From contig NZ_CP062252.1 in NCBI RefSeq assembly GCF_014863605.1, forward strand, positions 2,427,001 to 2,491,000: 64,000 nucleotides of DNA. The letters run 5' to 3'. This document shows, piece after piece, positions 37,067 to 46,325 of this stretch. Each line of letters opens with the position of its first letter. Positions within the stretch are counted from its first letter, which is position 1. The notes under the pieces were generated by a model. It worked only from the letters and a program-made list of their open reading frames with translations. It was not told where the DNA came from and ran no database searches. A program made the translations under genes and the position numbers. The stretch is from Pseudomonas allokribbensis. GTDB lineage: Bacteria > Pseudomonadota > Gammaproteobacteria > Pseudomonadales > Pseudomonadaceae.

Positions 37067-38278
37067 ATGGACTCGCTGATCAACGCTGCCGGTCGCGCAC
37101 TGGCGGCGGGTGATCCGTTGGCCGCGCTGAATTTCGTGGCGCTGCGCGAAGACCCGCCCGCCCTGGCCCTGCGCGGGATCGCCATGGCCCAGCTCGGCGT
37201 TATGGCGCGGGCCAAGGTATTGCTGCAGCGGGCGGTGAAAGCGTTCGGCGCCAATGAGCCGTTGTCTAGGGCACGCTGCGTGGTGGCCGAGGCCGAAGTG
37301 GCACTGGCGGCGCGGGATCTGGGCTGGCCGGTGAAGGCGCTGGAGGCGGCGCGGCGGGCCTTGCACGATCACGGCGACTGGCTCAACGCGGCGCACGCGC
37401 GCTATCTGCAGATTCGTCGGTTGCTGCTGATCGGGCAGTTGGACGACGCAGATGCGCTGCTCGCTGAACTCGATCCAGCACCGTTGCCGCCAGCCCTGCG
37501 CGCCGTTCATGAACTGATGACTGCCGGGATCGCGTTGCGCCGGGTGCAGGCGCACAAGGCGCAAATGGCGTTGGAACGTGCGCAACGGGCGGCTCAGTCG
37601 GCTGCCATTCCGGCATTGTCGGCGGAGATCGAGCACGCTCGGCAAATCCTCGAAGCGCCCGCTGCCCGATTGATCGTTGCGGGTCAGGTGCAAGCAGTGA
37701 CATTGGCACAGGTTGAAGCGTTGTTTGCGTCGCCGACGCTGGTGGTCGATGCCTGTCGCTATAACGTTCGCGGTGCAGGAATGACGGTGGCGCTGGCCAC
37801 GCGGCCGGTGCTGTTTCACCTCGTTCGGCTGCTCGCTGAAGCCTGGCCCGGGGATGTGCCCCGAGAGACACTGGTCGCCAAAGCCTTTCGATTGAAACTC
37901 GATGATGAATCCCACCGCGCCCGTTTGCGGGTCGAGATCGGCCGGTTGCGTGCAGCGCTGCAACCGCTGGCCGGAATCACGGCGACTTCCCGTGGCTATG
38001 CGCTGGTTGCGCAAGACGTGGCGCTGCTGACGTTACCGCTAGAAGACAAACACGCCGCACTGCTGGCCCTGCTCGCCGACGGCGAGGCGTGGTCAAGTTC
38101 GGCGCTGGCGCTTGCGTTGGGCAGCAGCCAGCGTCAGATACAACGGGCACTGGAAACGTTGGCGGCGCAAGACAAGGTCCAGGCGTTCGGTGTCGGCCGT
38201 GCGCGGCGATGGCTGACCCCGCCCGTGCCGGGTTTCGCGACGATCTTGTTACTCCCGGTGTCGTTGGGCAATGGCTAG
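37067..38278 (+). CDS. Helix-repeat protein with C-terminal winged-helix DNA-binding domain
   Basis: A 403-residue protein. Residues 1-200 are almost entirely Ala/Leu-rich paired helices, like TPR or SARP-type activator repeats. Residues 225-310 resemble an OmpR-like winged helix (RPVLFHLVRLLAEAWPGDVPRETLVAKAFRLK, HRARLRVEIGRLRAALQPLAGITATSRGYAL), and residues 335-390 a second HTH (SSALALALGSSQRQIQRALETLAAQDKVQAFG). It probably regulates transcription. The next gene, 32 bases on, is a beta-propeller protein. Confidence 0.75.
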   Translation: MDSLINAAGRALAAGDPLAALNFVALREDPPALALRGIAMAQLGVMARAKVLLQRAVKAFGANEPLSRARCVVAEAEVALAARDLGWPVKALEAARRALHDHGDWLNAAHARYLQIRRLLLIGQLDDADALLAELDPAPLPPALRAVHELMTAGIALRRVQAHKAQMALERAQRAAQSAAIPALSAEIEHARQILEAPAARLIVAGQVQAVTLAQVEALFASPTLVVDACRYNVRGAGMTVALATRPVLFHLVRLLAEAWPGDVPRETLVAKAFRLKLDDESHRARLRVEIGRLRAALQPLAGITATSRGYALVAQDVALLTLPLEDKHAALLALLADGEAWSSSALALALGSSQRQIQRALETLAAQDKVQAFGVGRARRWLTPPVPGFATILLLPVSLGNG

Positions 38279-38310
38279 GCTGGACTCACCCACTCAACGA
38301 GGAAGCCAGC

Positions 38311-38943
38311 ATGAAACACGCAAACGCAGAAATCCTTCGTGAATACGGCCCGTTCGACGGCATCGACGGTGTCCACGGCGTGACCTTCGACGGTCGGCAA
38401 GTCTGGTTCGCCAGTGACGGCCAGCTCAATGCGCTGGACCCGGCCAGCGGCGAAACCGTGCGCACGATCAAGGTCGGTGCCGATGGCGGGACCGCGTTCG
38501 ACGGCAAGCACCTGTTTCAGATTGCCGACCGCCGAATCCACAAGATCGACCCGGCCACCGGGCGTGTGCTCCACACCATTCCGGCCCCCGGCGACGGCGG
38601 CGATTCGGGTATGGCCTGGGCCGAGGGCACGTTGTGGGTGGGGCAGTATCGCGATCGCAAGATTCATCAGATCGATCCGGAAACCGGGAAAATCCTCCGC
38701 ACCCTCGAATCAAACCGTTTTGTCACCGGCGTGACCTGGGTCGACGGTGCGCTGTGGCATGGCACCTGGGAAGGCGATGAGAGCGAGATCCGGCGGATCG
38801 ATCCAGGCAGCGGCGAGGTTCTGGAAAGCCTGACGTTGCCCGCCGGGATCGGCGTCTCCGGACTGGAGGCCGATGGCAGGGATCGCTTCTACTGCGGTGG
38901 CGGCAACAGCAGCAAGGTGCGGGCAGTGCGTCGGCCGAAGTGA
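38311..38943 (+). CDS. Beta-propeller protein, glutaminyl cyclotransferase/SMP-30-like
   Basis: A 210-residue cytoplasmic protein is built of repeated blades of the form G-x-LW-x-(D/G)-x-L-x-IDP-x-TG-x-VL (HKIDPATGRVL, HQIDPETGKIL, RRIDPGSGEVL). It is a propeller of the YncE / glutamine-cyclotransferase-like type. GAGGAA precedes the ATG. No signal peptide. Possibly co-transcribed with the regulator upstream. Function unknown. Confidence 0.8.
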   Translation: MKHANAEILREYGPFDGIDGVHGVTFDGRQVWFASDGQLNALDPASGETVRTIKVGADGGTAFDGKHLFQIADRRIHKIDPATGRVLHTIPAPGDGGDSGMAWAEGTLWVGQYRDRKIHQIDPETGKILRTLESNRFVTGVTWVDGALWHGTWEGDESEIRRIDPGSGEVLESLTLPAGIGVSGLEADGRDRFYCGGGNSSKVRAVRRPK

Positions 38944-38948
38944 GGCGC

Positions 38949-39815
38949 TCAAGGCGCCCCGAACAGCATCGTCCAGTACACACCGTTATCGCTGCGGGCC
39001 TCACTGGCAAAACCGGCGCCGACCTGGGTGAACATCGGGTTCATCAGGTTGGCGCAATGTCCGGGGCTGGCCAGCCAGCCGGCCATGGCCTTGCTCGGAG
39101 AACTCTGCCCGGCAGCGATGTTTTCGCCGATCTGCCGGCCACGGTAGCCGGCAGATCGGGCGCGGTCGGCTGGCATGTCGCCGTCCGGGTCCTGGTGAGC
39201 GAAGTAGTTGCCGTAGGCCATGGCCTTGCTGTGACCCTGCGCGGCGGCGCCGAGGGCCGGGTTCCAGCTCAAGGGCCGGGCGGCGGCAAAGCGCTGGCGA
39301 CCGCACATTCGTGGTCGGGCGCGGGCGGCGTTGACCTCGGCCAGCAAGGCTTTGCCGACGCTGCGGTTATCGCCCAAGCGGCTGTCGATCACCGGACGCG
39401 CCAGTACCACTTGCCATTCACTGCGGGCGCGGCTGATGCCGATGTCGGCGTACTGCGCATCCAGCAATGCGCCGCAATGTTCATTCTGCAATTGATCAAA
39501 CGCCTCTTCGGCATCCTCGGCCCCGACGATCCGGATGCTGCGCACCGCGACCGCTGCATAACCGGAGGCTTTCAGTTGCTCGCGCATCCCGCCGCCGTAG
39601 CCATAGCCGATGGGCAACGCAATGTTCTGCTTCAGCGTCAGTGGCGCCAGGCGTTGTGCCGGACGCCGGTCGCAGCGTTGCGGATGGGCACGGAGGTCAT
39701 TGATGGCGGCTGCCAGTTGCCGCTCTGCGCCAGCGTGGGCAGAGGGGGCGAGCAGGGGAGAAAGGATCAGCAGGCACAGCGAAACGAAGCGAGACGAACG
39801 GACGGCGTGGCGCAT
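38949..39815 (-). CDS. CAP/SCP-domain secreted protein
   Basis: A 288-residue protein has a signal peptide (residues 1-29, ending AHA). The C-terminal half is a CAP domain: LSWNPALGAAAQGHSKAMAYGNYFAHQDPDG, GENIAAGQSSPSKAMAGWLASPGHCANLMNPMFTQVGAGF, with the conserved His and Glu residues. The N-terminal half is a divergent helical region with cysteines. Bacterial CAP proteins are extracytoplasmic and of uncertain role. Confidence 0.9.
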   Translation of the reverse strand: MRHAVRSSRFVSLCLLILSPLLAPSAHAGAERQLAAAINDLRAHPQRCDRRPAQRLAPLTLKQNIALPIGYGYGGGMREQLKASGYAAVAVRSIRIVGAEDAEEAFDQLQNEHCGALLDAQYADIGISRARSEWQVVLARPVIDSRLGDNRSVGKALLAEVNAARARPRMCGRQRFAAARPLSWNPALGAAAQGHSKAMAYGNYFAHQDPDGDMPADRARSAGYRGRQIGENIAAGQSSPSKAMAGWLASPGHCANLMNPMFTQVGAGFASEARSDNGVYWTMLFGAP

Positions 39816-39955
39816 GGGACGCAAGGCTCTGAAAAAAGATAGCGCTGATAGGGAGTTAGCCGCGAAAGCGGCGCGAGTAGGACTGGCCTTTTTGCACTTG
39901 GTTCAGGAGGCGCCTGAGGCTTTCGCTGGTCGCCGACGAAGTGCGCAGGTGTCAC

Positions 39956-40726
39956 TCACCGGTTCAACACATCCTTCATCCATTGCAGGTATTGCGGCCG
40001 TTCGGATATCGAGTTGTGCGCCGAGTCCTTTATCACTTTGAGCATCGCCACCCCGTCGGGGAAACTGCGCAGCAGGCGCTCTGTGCTGGCCCGTGAAACC
40101 ACCTCGTCATCGCTGGCCGCCAGCAGCAGCGTCGGCACGCTGATGTGCGCCGCATATTTGCCGGACTCGTAACGATCCTTGAGCAACCACTTCACCGGCA
40201 CCCACGGGTAATGCTGGACGGCGAGTTCAACGAGGCTGTTGTAGGGCGTGACCAGAATCAGCTGGGCCACCGGCCGCTGGCTGGCCAGCCGCACCGCAAC
40301 GCCGGAACCGAGGCTGCGTCCAACCAGTGCAATCTGTGGATGCCGGGCATACACCTGATCGAACAGCGCCAGCGCATCTTCGGCGATCGCCGCTTCGGAC
40401 GGGGAGCCGCCGCTGCCGCCAAACCCCCGATAGTGCAGCAGATACACCGCGTAGTCGGGAAACGCCTCGGCAAACGCCGGCAGATTGCGCGACACGTCTT
40501 CGGCATTGCCGCCGAAATAGATCAGCGCTTTCGCCCCGGAATGCTCACGAACACTGACGCGAATATCGGCGTCGGGCATCGCCAGCGTCATTCGCGATTC
40601 CGCCGTATCCATGGAGCCGGGCTGCGGGAAATAGATCAGCGAGCGCTGAAAAACGAACAGCGCCGCGCACAGGATCAGGTACACGGCAACGATCAAGGCG
40701 ACGAGCGACATCAGGATTCTGGACAT
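39956..40726 (-). CDS. Membrane-anchored alpha/beta-hydrolase
   Basis: A 256-residue protein has an N-terminal membrane anchor (residues 5-27), then an ABHD17/YfhR-like hydrolase domain: IYFGGNAEDV, LHYRGFGGSGGSPSE, nucleophile GRSLGSG, Asp in ASDDEVV and His in DSAHNSI. Substrate unknown; family members are thioesterases or peptidases. It is a single gene. Confidence 0.88.
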   Translation of the reverse strand: MSRILMSLVALIVAVYLILCAALFVFQRSLIYFPQPGSMDTAESRMTLAMPDADIRVSVREHSGAKALIYFGGNAEDVSRNLPAFAEAFPDYAVYLLHYRGFGGSGGSPSEAAIAEDALALFDQVYARHPQIALVGRSLGSGVAVRLASQRPVAQLILVTPYNSLVELAVQHYPWVPVKWLLKDRYESGKYAAHISVPTLLLAASDDEVVSRASTERLLRSFPDGVAMLKVIKDSAHNSISERPQYLQWMKDVLNR

Positions 40727-40838
40727 TCGGCTAACTTTAACGGGGCGTGAGGGTGCTCAGTCGCAGTGTAGTTGAGCCTTCCCGAGTGACCGCCGCCGAA
40801 CACAAGGCGCAACAGATCCATCAAGCAGAGACGCGAGC

Positions 40839-41783
40839 ATGAGCCACACTGAGGGTTGTTCCCGCCGCCGCCTGCTCACGCTGGCTGCCGGGGTTTCGGC
40901 GGTTTTCACGTTTGACCGGGCGTTGGCCACTGCCACGTCGCCGAGCGCCTCAGGAGGCCAGACCATGCAGACCCGCGCCATTCCTTCCAGCTCCGAGCGG
41001 CTGCCCCTGGTCGGGCTGGGTACGTATCGCGGTTTCGATGTCGCGCCCGGCGATCCGGCCTACCGGCCCTTGGCGGCAGTGCTCGACGAGTTGTTCAGGA
41101 AGGGTGGCACGCTGATCGACAGCTCGCCGATGTATGGCCGCGCCGAAGAAACCACCGGCGAACTGCTGTCGATCCACGAACCGCGTTCACCGGCCTTTCT
41201 GGCGACCAAGGTGTGGACGCGCGGGCGCGAGGAGGGCATCGCGCAGATGGAAAACTCCTTCCGTCTGCTGCGCACCGAGCGCATCGACCTGATGCAGATC
41301 CACAACCTGCTGGACTGGCAGACTCATCTGCCGACCCTGCGTGAGTGGAAGGAGCAGGGCCGCATTCGTTACATCGGTATCACCCATTACACGCCCTCGG
41401 CGTACGAGGAAGTGGAAGCGGTATTGAAGGCCGAACAGCTCGACTTCCTGCAGATCAACTACGCCCTTGATGACCGGGGCGTGGAGAAACGCATCCTGCC
41501 GTTGTGCCGCGAGCGTGGGGTAGCGGTGATCTGCAATCGCCCGTTCGGCGGCGGCGAGCTGCTGGCACGGCTCAAAGGCAAACCGCTGCCGGGCTGGGTG
41601 TCGGATGTGCAGGTCAACAGCTGGCCGCAACTGGCGCTGAAGTTTTTGCTGTCGAACACGGCGGTCACCTGCGTGATCCCCGGCACCGGCAATCCGCGCT
41701 ACATGGCCGACAACGCCGGCGCCGGGTTCGGGTCGATGTTGACCGATGCGCAGCGCCAGCAGTTGATTGCGCTGGTGGGTTAG
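40839..41783 (+). CDS. Exported aldo/keto reductase with Tat signal
   Basis: A 314-residue protein begins with a twin-arginine signal (SRRRLLTLAAG, cleavage near residue 31), then an AKR barrel: GLGTYRGFD, LIDSSPMYGRAEE (catalytic Asp and Tyr), LATKVWTR (Lys) and LMQIHNLLDW (His). The cofactor region near the C-terminus is CVIPGTGNPRYMADN. A Tat signal on an NADP-dependent fold implies cofactor loading before export. Substrate unknown. Confidence 0.88.
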   Translation: MSHTEGCSRRRLLTLAAGVSAVFTFDRALATATSPSASGGQTMQTRAIPSSSERLPLVGLGTYRGFDVAPGDPAYRPLAAVLDELFRKGGTLIDSSPMYGRAEETTGELLSIHEPRSPAFLATKVWTRGREEGIAQMENSFRLLRTERIDLMQIHNLLDWQTHLPTLREWKEQGRIRYIGITHYTPSAYEEVEAVLKAEQLDFLQINYALDDRGVEKRILPLCRERGVAVICNRPFGGGELLARLKGKPLPGWVSDVQVNSWPQLALKFLLSNTAVTCVIPGTGNPRYMADNAGAGFGSMLTDAQRQQLIALVG

Positions 41784-41950
41784 CAGCGCTCGCGTCAGTC
41801 TTGCAGGTGGGGCGATGAACGGTCGTTGTCGCCCTGTGAATCATCGTTCGTTTCCCAGGTCGTATCTGCGGCTGCGCGCACCGCGCCACTTCGGTGTGGG
41901 TTGCGTTGACCCTTTCCGTCGTCAAGACCTTGGTTTTAGGGAAATTCTGA

Positions 41951-42157
41951 ATGATGCGTGCAACAACGCTGCTGCTGACTGTTTCCGCCGCCGTATTGCT
42001 GGGCGGCTGTGTGGCGGACTTTGATGATGACTACCGACATGGCCGCCATTACGACCGTGATCATGGCCGTTACTACGATCATGATCGGCGTTGGGACGAC
42101 CGCGATTACGATCGCCGCGACGGGCGTCGCTACCACCGTGACCGGGATGATGATTGA
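41951..42157 (+). CDS. Small Asp/His/Arg-rich lipoprotein
   Basis: A 68-residue protein has a lipoprotein signal (lipobox LGGC at about 17-20). The mature part consists almost only of Asp, Arg, His and Tyr in an HYDRDHGRYYDHDR-like pattern. Such sequences may bind metal. The start follows AGGGAAATTCTGA. Function unknown. Confidence 0.75.
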   Translation: MMRATTLLLTVSAAVLLGGCVADFDDDYRHGRHYDRDHGRYYDHDRRWDDRDYDRRDGRRYHRDRDDD

Positions 42158-42251
42158 TCAACGCTGGACAGGCAGGTTTTGACGGGATGGACGCAGTAGT
42201 GGCTATTCAGTAGCATCGCGGCTTTTCCCGGCCTTTCCCTCAAGGATGAAC

Positions 42252-43313
42252 ATGCCAGTCACTTCGCTCCTTCGCCGTTCTTCGGCGCTTTTCGGCTTGA
42301 TGGTGTCCCTCTCGGGGCTTGGTGGTTGCGCACTGACGGGGACCTATCAGGACGCCACCGGGCCAGACGCTGCCAAGATGCGTTTCGTGGCCAACACTGA
42401 CAATGCCACCGTCAATTACTTCGACGCCGAGCATTGCGACGGCCTGACCACTGGCATCCTGAACAATTTATTTGTCAGAGACAGTCCGCGGCGGGTGGGC
42501 ATGACCGTGGCGCCTCCGGAAAAGGCCCGTGGTTATCTTGAAGTGAAATTGCCGCCCGAAAAGGAAGTGTTCCTGCAGGTCAATACCCAGGTGGGCTATG
42601 GCGTGTGTGGCGCGGTATTCGGTTTCAGACCCGAGCGCGCAATGGAGTATGAACTCACCTTCGAACTCAAGGGCAACCAATGCTTGACCTTGATGCAGCG
42701 CCTGCAACGGGTTGATGGCAAGGATGTACGTACGCCCGTCACCATCAGGCGCGATGGATTTGCCGCGTGTGAGGGCCGCAGCCCGATCTTTCCGAAACCA
42801 CCCGCGCTGCTGCCCGATACGCCGGAACGCACGGCGATGATGGATCGCATCATTGCCGGCAGTACGTTTGTCCGGATGACCTCCGACACGGCCAGGGACA
42901 AGGTCGAGGGCAACTCGCCGGAAAAAATCGACTCACTGATCAGCGAGCGCAAGGCCAAGCTGGGCTTCAATCTGCCGGACGAATACTGGACGTTGTATCG
43001 CCAGAATCTTGAGGCGTTCGATCAGGATTTCGCCGCCAAGAAGACGCAGGTGATGCAACGCTCGACCGACGAATACCGCAAACGCCTGAGTAGCGCGGAC
43101 GACAAGCAATTGAAGGCGTGGACAGGAACCGGCGAAGCCGCCAACCCCATGAACTCGGCGCCGGCGGAGCTGGAAAAAACCATGATCATGTTCTATTTCC
43201 AGACCGACAGAGCGGTGACGGTCGAAACCATCAATCGCCACCTCGACCGCATGGCGAAAATGGAGCAGCAGTACGACGTCTGCTCGCGCTACGCCGATTG
43301 CTGGAAGCGTTGA
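42252..43313 (+). CDS. Lipoprotein of unknown function
   Basis: A 353-residue protein. The ATG at 42252 has AAGGA 6 bases upstream; an ATG six bases earlier is too close to it. Signal with lipobox LGGC at about residues 24-27. The N-terminal domain is beta-rich (YLEVKLPPEKEVFLQVNTQVGYGVCGAVFGF); the C-terminal domain is helical and charged (AFDQDFAAKKTQVMQRSTDEYRKRL) with a terminal Cys pair. No family recognised. A terminator follows. Confidence 0.8.
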   Translation: MPVTSLLRRSSALFGLMVSLSGLGGCALTGTYQDATGPDAAKMRFVANTDNATVNYFDAEHCDGLTTGILNNLFVRDSPRRVGMTVAPPEKARGYLEVKLPPEKEVFLQVNTQVGYGVCGAVFGFRPERAMEYELTFELKGNQCLTLMQRLQRVDGKDVRTPVTIRRDGFAACEGRSPIFPKPPALLPDTPERTAMMDRIIAGSTFVRMTSDTARDKVEGNSPEKIDSLISERKAKLGFNLPDEYWTLYRQNLEAFDQDFAAKKTQVMQRSTDEYRKRLSSADDKQLKAWTGTGEAANPMNSAPAELEKTMIMFYFQTDRAVTVETINRHLDRMAKMEQQYDVCSRYADCWKR

Positions 43314-43331
43314 TAGTCCGTCTGCGCTGAC

Positions 43332-43371
43332 AAAAAAAGCCCACTGAGCCTAATCGGCCAGTGGGCTTTTT
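43332..43371 (+). terminator. Bidirectional terminator
   Basis: AAAAAAAGCCCACTG / CAGTGGGCTTTTT around AGCC-TAATC-GGC lies between convergent genes. A and T runs flank both sides. Confidence 0.88.
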
Positions 43372-43407
43372 CATGGCCGTTCCTCAAGGGAACAGCAGGT
43401 ACAGCGA

Positions 43408-43680
43408 TTAAAAATGAGCGTTCGCCCGGACGCTGGATCGCGCAGGCACGGAGGCCTCGATGTCCAGCAAATGGGTGGCGAGTATGTCGCTCAGAAAGCG
43501 GAACTGATCGTTGAGGCCCACCACTTCATTGCTGAAATGATTGCTCGCGGCGGGCATCAGCAGATCTTCGAAATCTTCGTTGAACACCAGCGGCTGTGTC
43601 TTCAGCGACACCACGTGCTGGTCGTAATAGTTGTTGCCGAAGACCGGGAAACTCACGGCGAGGGTGACGGTATGACTCAT
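43408..43680 (-). CDS. Unknown 90-residue protein
   Basis: GAGGAG lies 7 bases before the ATG at 43680. The protein is soluble and acidic, with a beta-rich start (HTVTLAVSFPVFGNNYYDQHVVSLKTQPLVF) and a helical C-terminal half. No signal peptide and no known motif. The good ribosome site and own terminator support it. Confidence 0.65.
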   Translation of the reverse strand: MSHTVTLAVSFPVFGNNYYDQHVVSLKTQPLVFNEDFEDLLMPAASNHFSNEVVGLNDQFRFLSDILATHLLDIEASVPARSSVRANAHF

Positions 43681-43910
43681 GATGTGAACTCCTCGTGGTG
43701 TTTGTCTCGGATGGGTGAATCCTGCGCCAGACGCGTTTGATGCGGAAGGCAATCGTCGTAATGGTGAACATCGACGTCAGTGATGGTTGGGAAGAATGTT
43801 GAAATCGCCCGCCAGAATTGCAGCCCCCTACAACCGGACAAACGGCTGAAACCCGCACCTATACTCAAACCATTACCTCCAGATCTGATCCACAAAAGGA
43901 CACCGCCACC

Positions 43911-44975
43911 GTGAACCTGCGTGCGCTGATCGTCGCCGCACTGATGTTGCTGGCCGGCTGCGCGACGACGGCGCGGGGCCCGGCGAGCGCGCCGCCGGTG
44001 GTGGTTTCACCGGCCACCTGGCAGCAGATCGACCGGGACATCGTTACGGCTTCCCGACAGTCCACCGAGCAGGTCAAGGTTTTCGCTCGCGGTTCAATGG
44101 AACATTGGCGCATTCGCGTCTATGAGCAAACTGAAGAAAAATTCATCCCGTGGTTCAGCAGCTACTGGACCCAGGAATGGCTGTCGATGAAGGTTAGTTG
44201 GTACACCATCAGCGCCGGCGGCGAGCAGGATGCTTCGTCCAAACGCCTGGCCGCCTATTTGCTGGAGCAGTATCAGGAGCGAGTCCTGGCGCCCGTCGCG
44301 GCGGAAATCGACCCGGACGCGATCCTCGGCCAGTCCACCGCGTTCTACGCGCAATTGATGGCGCAGCAGATGCCGGTCATCGCCCAGCGCTACGGCATAC
44401 CTATTGCCCAGCTCAACGGGCACTTGCAGAAAATCCCCGCCATTGCCCTCGGCCCGCCGCCGGCCCGGGATGCCTCGCTGTATCAGATCGTCAGCACTGA
44501 ACCGCTGAACACCTTGCCGGCCTACGCGGCGTTGATTGACAAGATCCACATCGAAGGGGGGGCCAAGGGCATCGCCTCGACCGACGCGGGCATGGCCCCG
44601 GTGGCCAAGCGTGCCAGCCAGCGCATGGAGGCGGAAATGGCCCCGCGTGGCGCCGCCAGCGCGGTGGCGGCGGCGGCCGGCAAACTCGTCGGCGGGCTGA
44701 TCTCGGCCGGTGTGGCAGGCATCCGCGCCATCCTCCAGGCCAGTGATCGTCCCGACAGCGAAGCGCTGATCCGCAGCAGTCTGGGCAACACCTTCGACAA
44801 GGCCTGGCTGAAGCTGGTGCAGAACCCGACCACCGGCGTGATGGCCGGTACGCTGCACATGGCGGCGCAGGTCGAAGGCAATCTGGGCGGGGGCGATGAA
44901 CCGTCGGTCGGCTTGGGCGCCACTCCTGTCGAATGGCGGCCGCCTGAATCGACTACTCAGCAGATCGACCCCTAA
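43911..44975 (+). CDS. Lipoprotein of unknown function
   Basis: A 354-residue protein starts with GTG at 43911, about 10 bases after AAAAGGA, which puts a lipobox (LLAGC) at residues 12-16. The mature part is helical (QIDRDIVTASRQSTEQVKVFARGSMEHWRIRVYEQTEEKFIPWFSSYWTQEWLSMKVSWY) with an Ala/Gly-rich hydrophobic stretch (AAAAGKLVGGLISAGVAGIRAIL). It is 18 bases upstream of the DUF1428 gene. Function unknown. Confidence 0.82.
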   Translation: MNLRALIVAALMLLAGCATTARGPASAPPVVVSPATWQQIDRDIVTASRQSTEQVKVFARGSMEHWRIRVYEQTEEKFIPWFSSYWTQEWLSMKVSWYTISAGGEQDASSKRLAAYLLEQYQERVLAPVAAEIDPDAILGQSTAFYAQLMAQQMPVIAQRYGIPIAQLNGHLQKIPAIALGPPPARDASLYQIVSTEPLNTLPAYAALIDKIHIEGGAKGIASTDAGMAPVAKRASQRMEAEMAPRGAASAVAAAAGKLVGGLISAGVAGIRAILQASDRPDSEALIRSSLGNTFDKAWLKLVQNPTTGVMAGTLHMAAQVEGNLGGGDEPSVGLGATPVEWRPPESTTQQIDP

Positions 44976-44993
44976 ACCCGCAGGAGAACGACC

Positions 44994-45347
44994 ATGGCTT
45001 ACATCGATGTTTTTGTCGCACCCGTGCCGAACGCCAATCGCGAACAGTACAAAAAACACTGCGAAATCGCCGAGAAACTGTTCAAGGAGTACGGCGCCCT
45101 GGAGGTGGTGCAAGGCTGGGGCGATGATGTGCCGGACGGCAAGGTCACCTCATTCCCGATGGCGGTGAAACTCAAGGACGGCGAAACCGTGTCGGCCGGC
45201 TGGCTGGTCTGGCCGGACAAAGCCACCCGCGACGCCGGCATGGGGAAAATGATGGAAGACCCGCGCATGCAACCGGACGTCAATCCGATGCCGTTCGATG
45301 GGCAGCGGATGATCTTCGGTGGCTTCAAGAACATTCTTGAGTCTTGA
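44994..45347 (+). CDS. DUF1428-family protein
   Basis: A 117-residue alpha/beta-barrel protein: YIDVFVAPVPNANREQYKKHCEIAEKLFKEYGAL, WGDDVPDGKVTSF, then WLVWPDKATRDAGMGKMMEDPRM and PFDGQRMIFGGF, the signature of DUF1428 (YbaA-like). AGGAGA precedes the ATG. Cytoplasmic, function unknown. Likely co-transcribed with the lipoprotein upstream. Confidence 0.92.
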   Translation: MAYIDVFVAPVPNANREQYKKHCEIAEKLFKEYGALEVVQGWGDDVPDGKVTSFPMAVKLKDGETVSAGWLVWPDKATRDAGMGKMMEDPRMQPDVNPMPFDGQRMIFGGFKNILES

Positions 45348-45354
45348 GGCATAT

Positions 45355-45390
45355 CTGCCGGATCACTCCGCCGATGGGGTGATCCGGCAG
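45355..45390. terminator. Hairpin between convergent genes
   Basis: A 15-bp stem CTGCCGGATCACTCC / GGGGTGATCCGGCAG, overlapping the 3' end of the minus-strand 64-residue ORF. There is no T run, so the termination strength is uncertain. Confidence 0.5.
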
Positions 45391-45557
45391 CCTTTGCGGT
45401 TGCGAATCTGCTCGTCCGTCGGCCGCTCGCGAACAAACTCGAAACGCGGCTCACCCTCGCTGTAATGCACCAGCCAGCCCCATTCCAGCTCGTTTTCATC
45501 CTGCCCCGGGTTCGGTGGCCGAGCCCACCAGGGTTCTTTACTGAGGATCTCGCGCAT
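45363..45557 (-). CDS. Small unknown protein
   Basis: A 64-residue protein has GGAGGG 5 bases before the ATG. It is Trp-rich (EPWWARPPNPGQDENELEWGWLVHYSEGEPRFEF). No membrane segment or motif recognised. Strong initiation signals support it. Confidence 0.65.
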   Translation of the reverse strand: MREILSKEPWWARPPNPGQDENELEWGWLVHYSEGEPRFEFVRERPTDEQIRNRKGCRITPSAE

Positions 45558-45664
45558 GACGCCCTCCGGTTGATGGCAATCGTTGAACTATAAACCCCAC
45601 GCCAAGAGTCGCCAGGAATGGCCGTGTAGAATCGACGGATCAACATCGACAAGGGAGCGGGGCC

Positions 45665-46204
45665 ATGACGGATGACAAACACGGCGAACAACCGTTCAAG
45701 CGGCTGTTCTTCGCCCTCGACTGCCCGCCGGCACAGCGCAAGGCGATTGCCCAATGGCGCAGTGAACTGGGGCTTAGGACCGGTAAACCGGTGCCGGCAG
45801 ACAATTTCCACCTGACGCTGCTGTTTCTCGGCGCGGTGCCGTTGGCGCAGATAGGAGAAGTCTGTGAGGCGGCGTCCAAAGTGAGTACGCCGGGCGAGGC
45901 GCTGATGATTTCGCTGGATCGCTTGCAGGTCTGGCGTCGCGCCGGGGTGTTGTCGCTGGCGCCGGAGCAGGCACCGCAGGGATTGCTGCGACTGGTGTAC
46001 GCACTGGAGCAGGCGATGTTGCCGTTTGGCTTTGAAGAGGCGACGCGTGAGTATCGTCCGCACCTGACACTGGCCCGCGACTACCGCGCGCCGGAACCGG
46101 AGTCCGCCACGCCGCCGGAGTTCTTCCTGCGGGCCGAGCGCTTTGCATTGTTCGAATCCCACAAGGGCCGTTACCGCGCACTGGCCGATTGGCCGCTGAT
46201 CTGA
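45665..46204 (+). CDS. thpR: RNA 2',3'-cyclic phosphodiesterase ThpR
   Basis: A 179-residue 2H-phosphoesterase has the two HxTx motifs FHLTLLFLG (about residue 49) and HLTLARDY (about residue 138). It hydrolyses 2',3'-cyclic phosphate ends of RNA to 2'-phosphates. The N-terminus KRLFFALDCP is standard. AGGGAG precedes the ATG. Confidence 0.93.
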   Translation: MTDDKHGEQPFKRLFFALDCPPAQRKAIAQWRSELGLRTGKPVPADNFHLTLLFLGAVPLAQIGEVCEAASKVSTPGEALMISLDRLQVWRRAGVLSLAPEQAPQGLLRLVYALEQAMLPFGFEEATREYRPHLTLARDYRAPEPESATPPEFFLRAERFALFESHKGRYRALADWPLI

Positions 46205-46210
46205 GCCCAC

Positions 46211-46234
46211 AAAAAAAGGCGCCCGAGGGCGCCT
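46211..46234 (-). terminator. Terminator of the polyamine transport operon
   Basis: The palindrome GGCGCCC/GGGCGCC is followed on the minus strand by seven T. It lies between convergent thpR and the binding-protein gene and may serve both. Confidence 0.8.
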
Positions 46235-46325
46235 GAATTCACCTGAACCGAGGAAGCCAGGTGAGGCCGTTCAGAGCAGGGGGCAGCGGTGGTAAGGCGC
46301 TGCGTGAACGGAAATCGATGTGTGT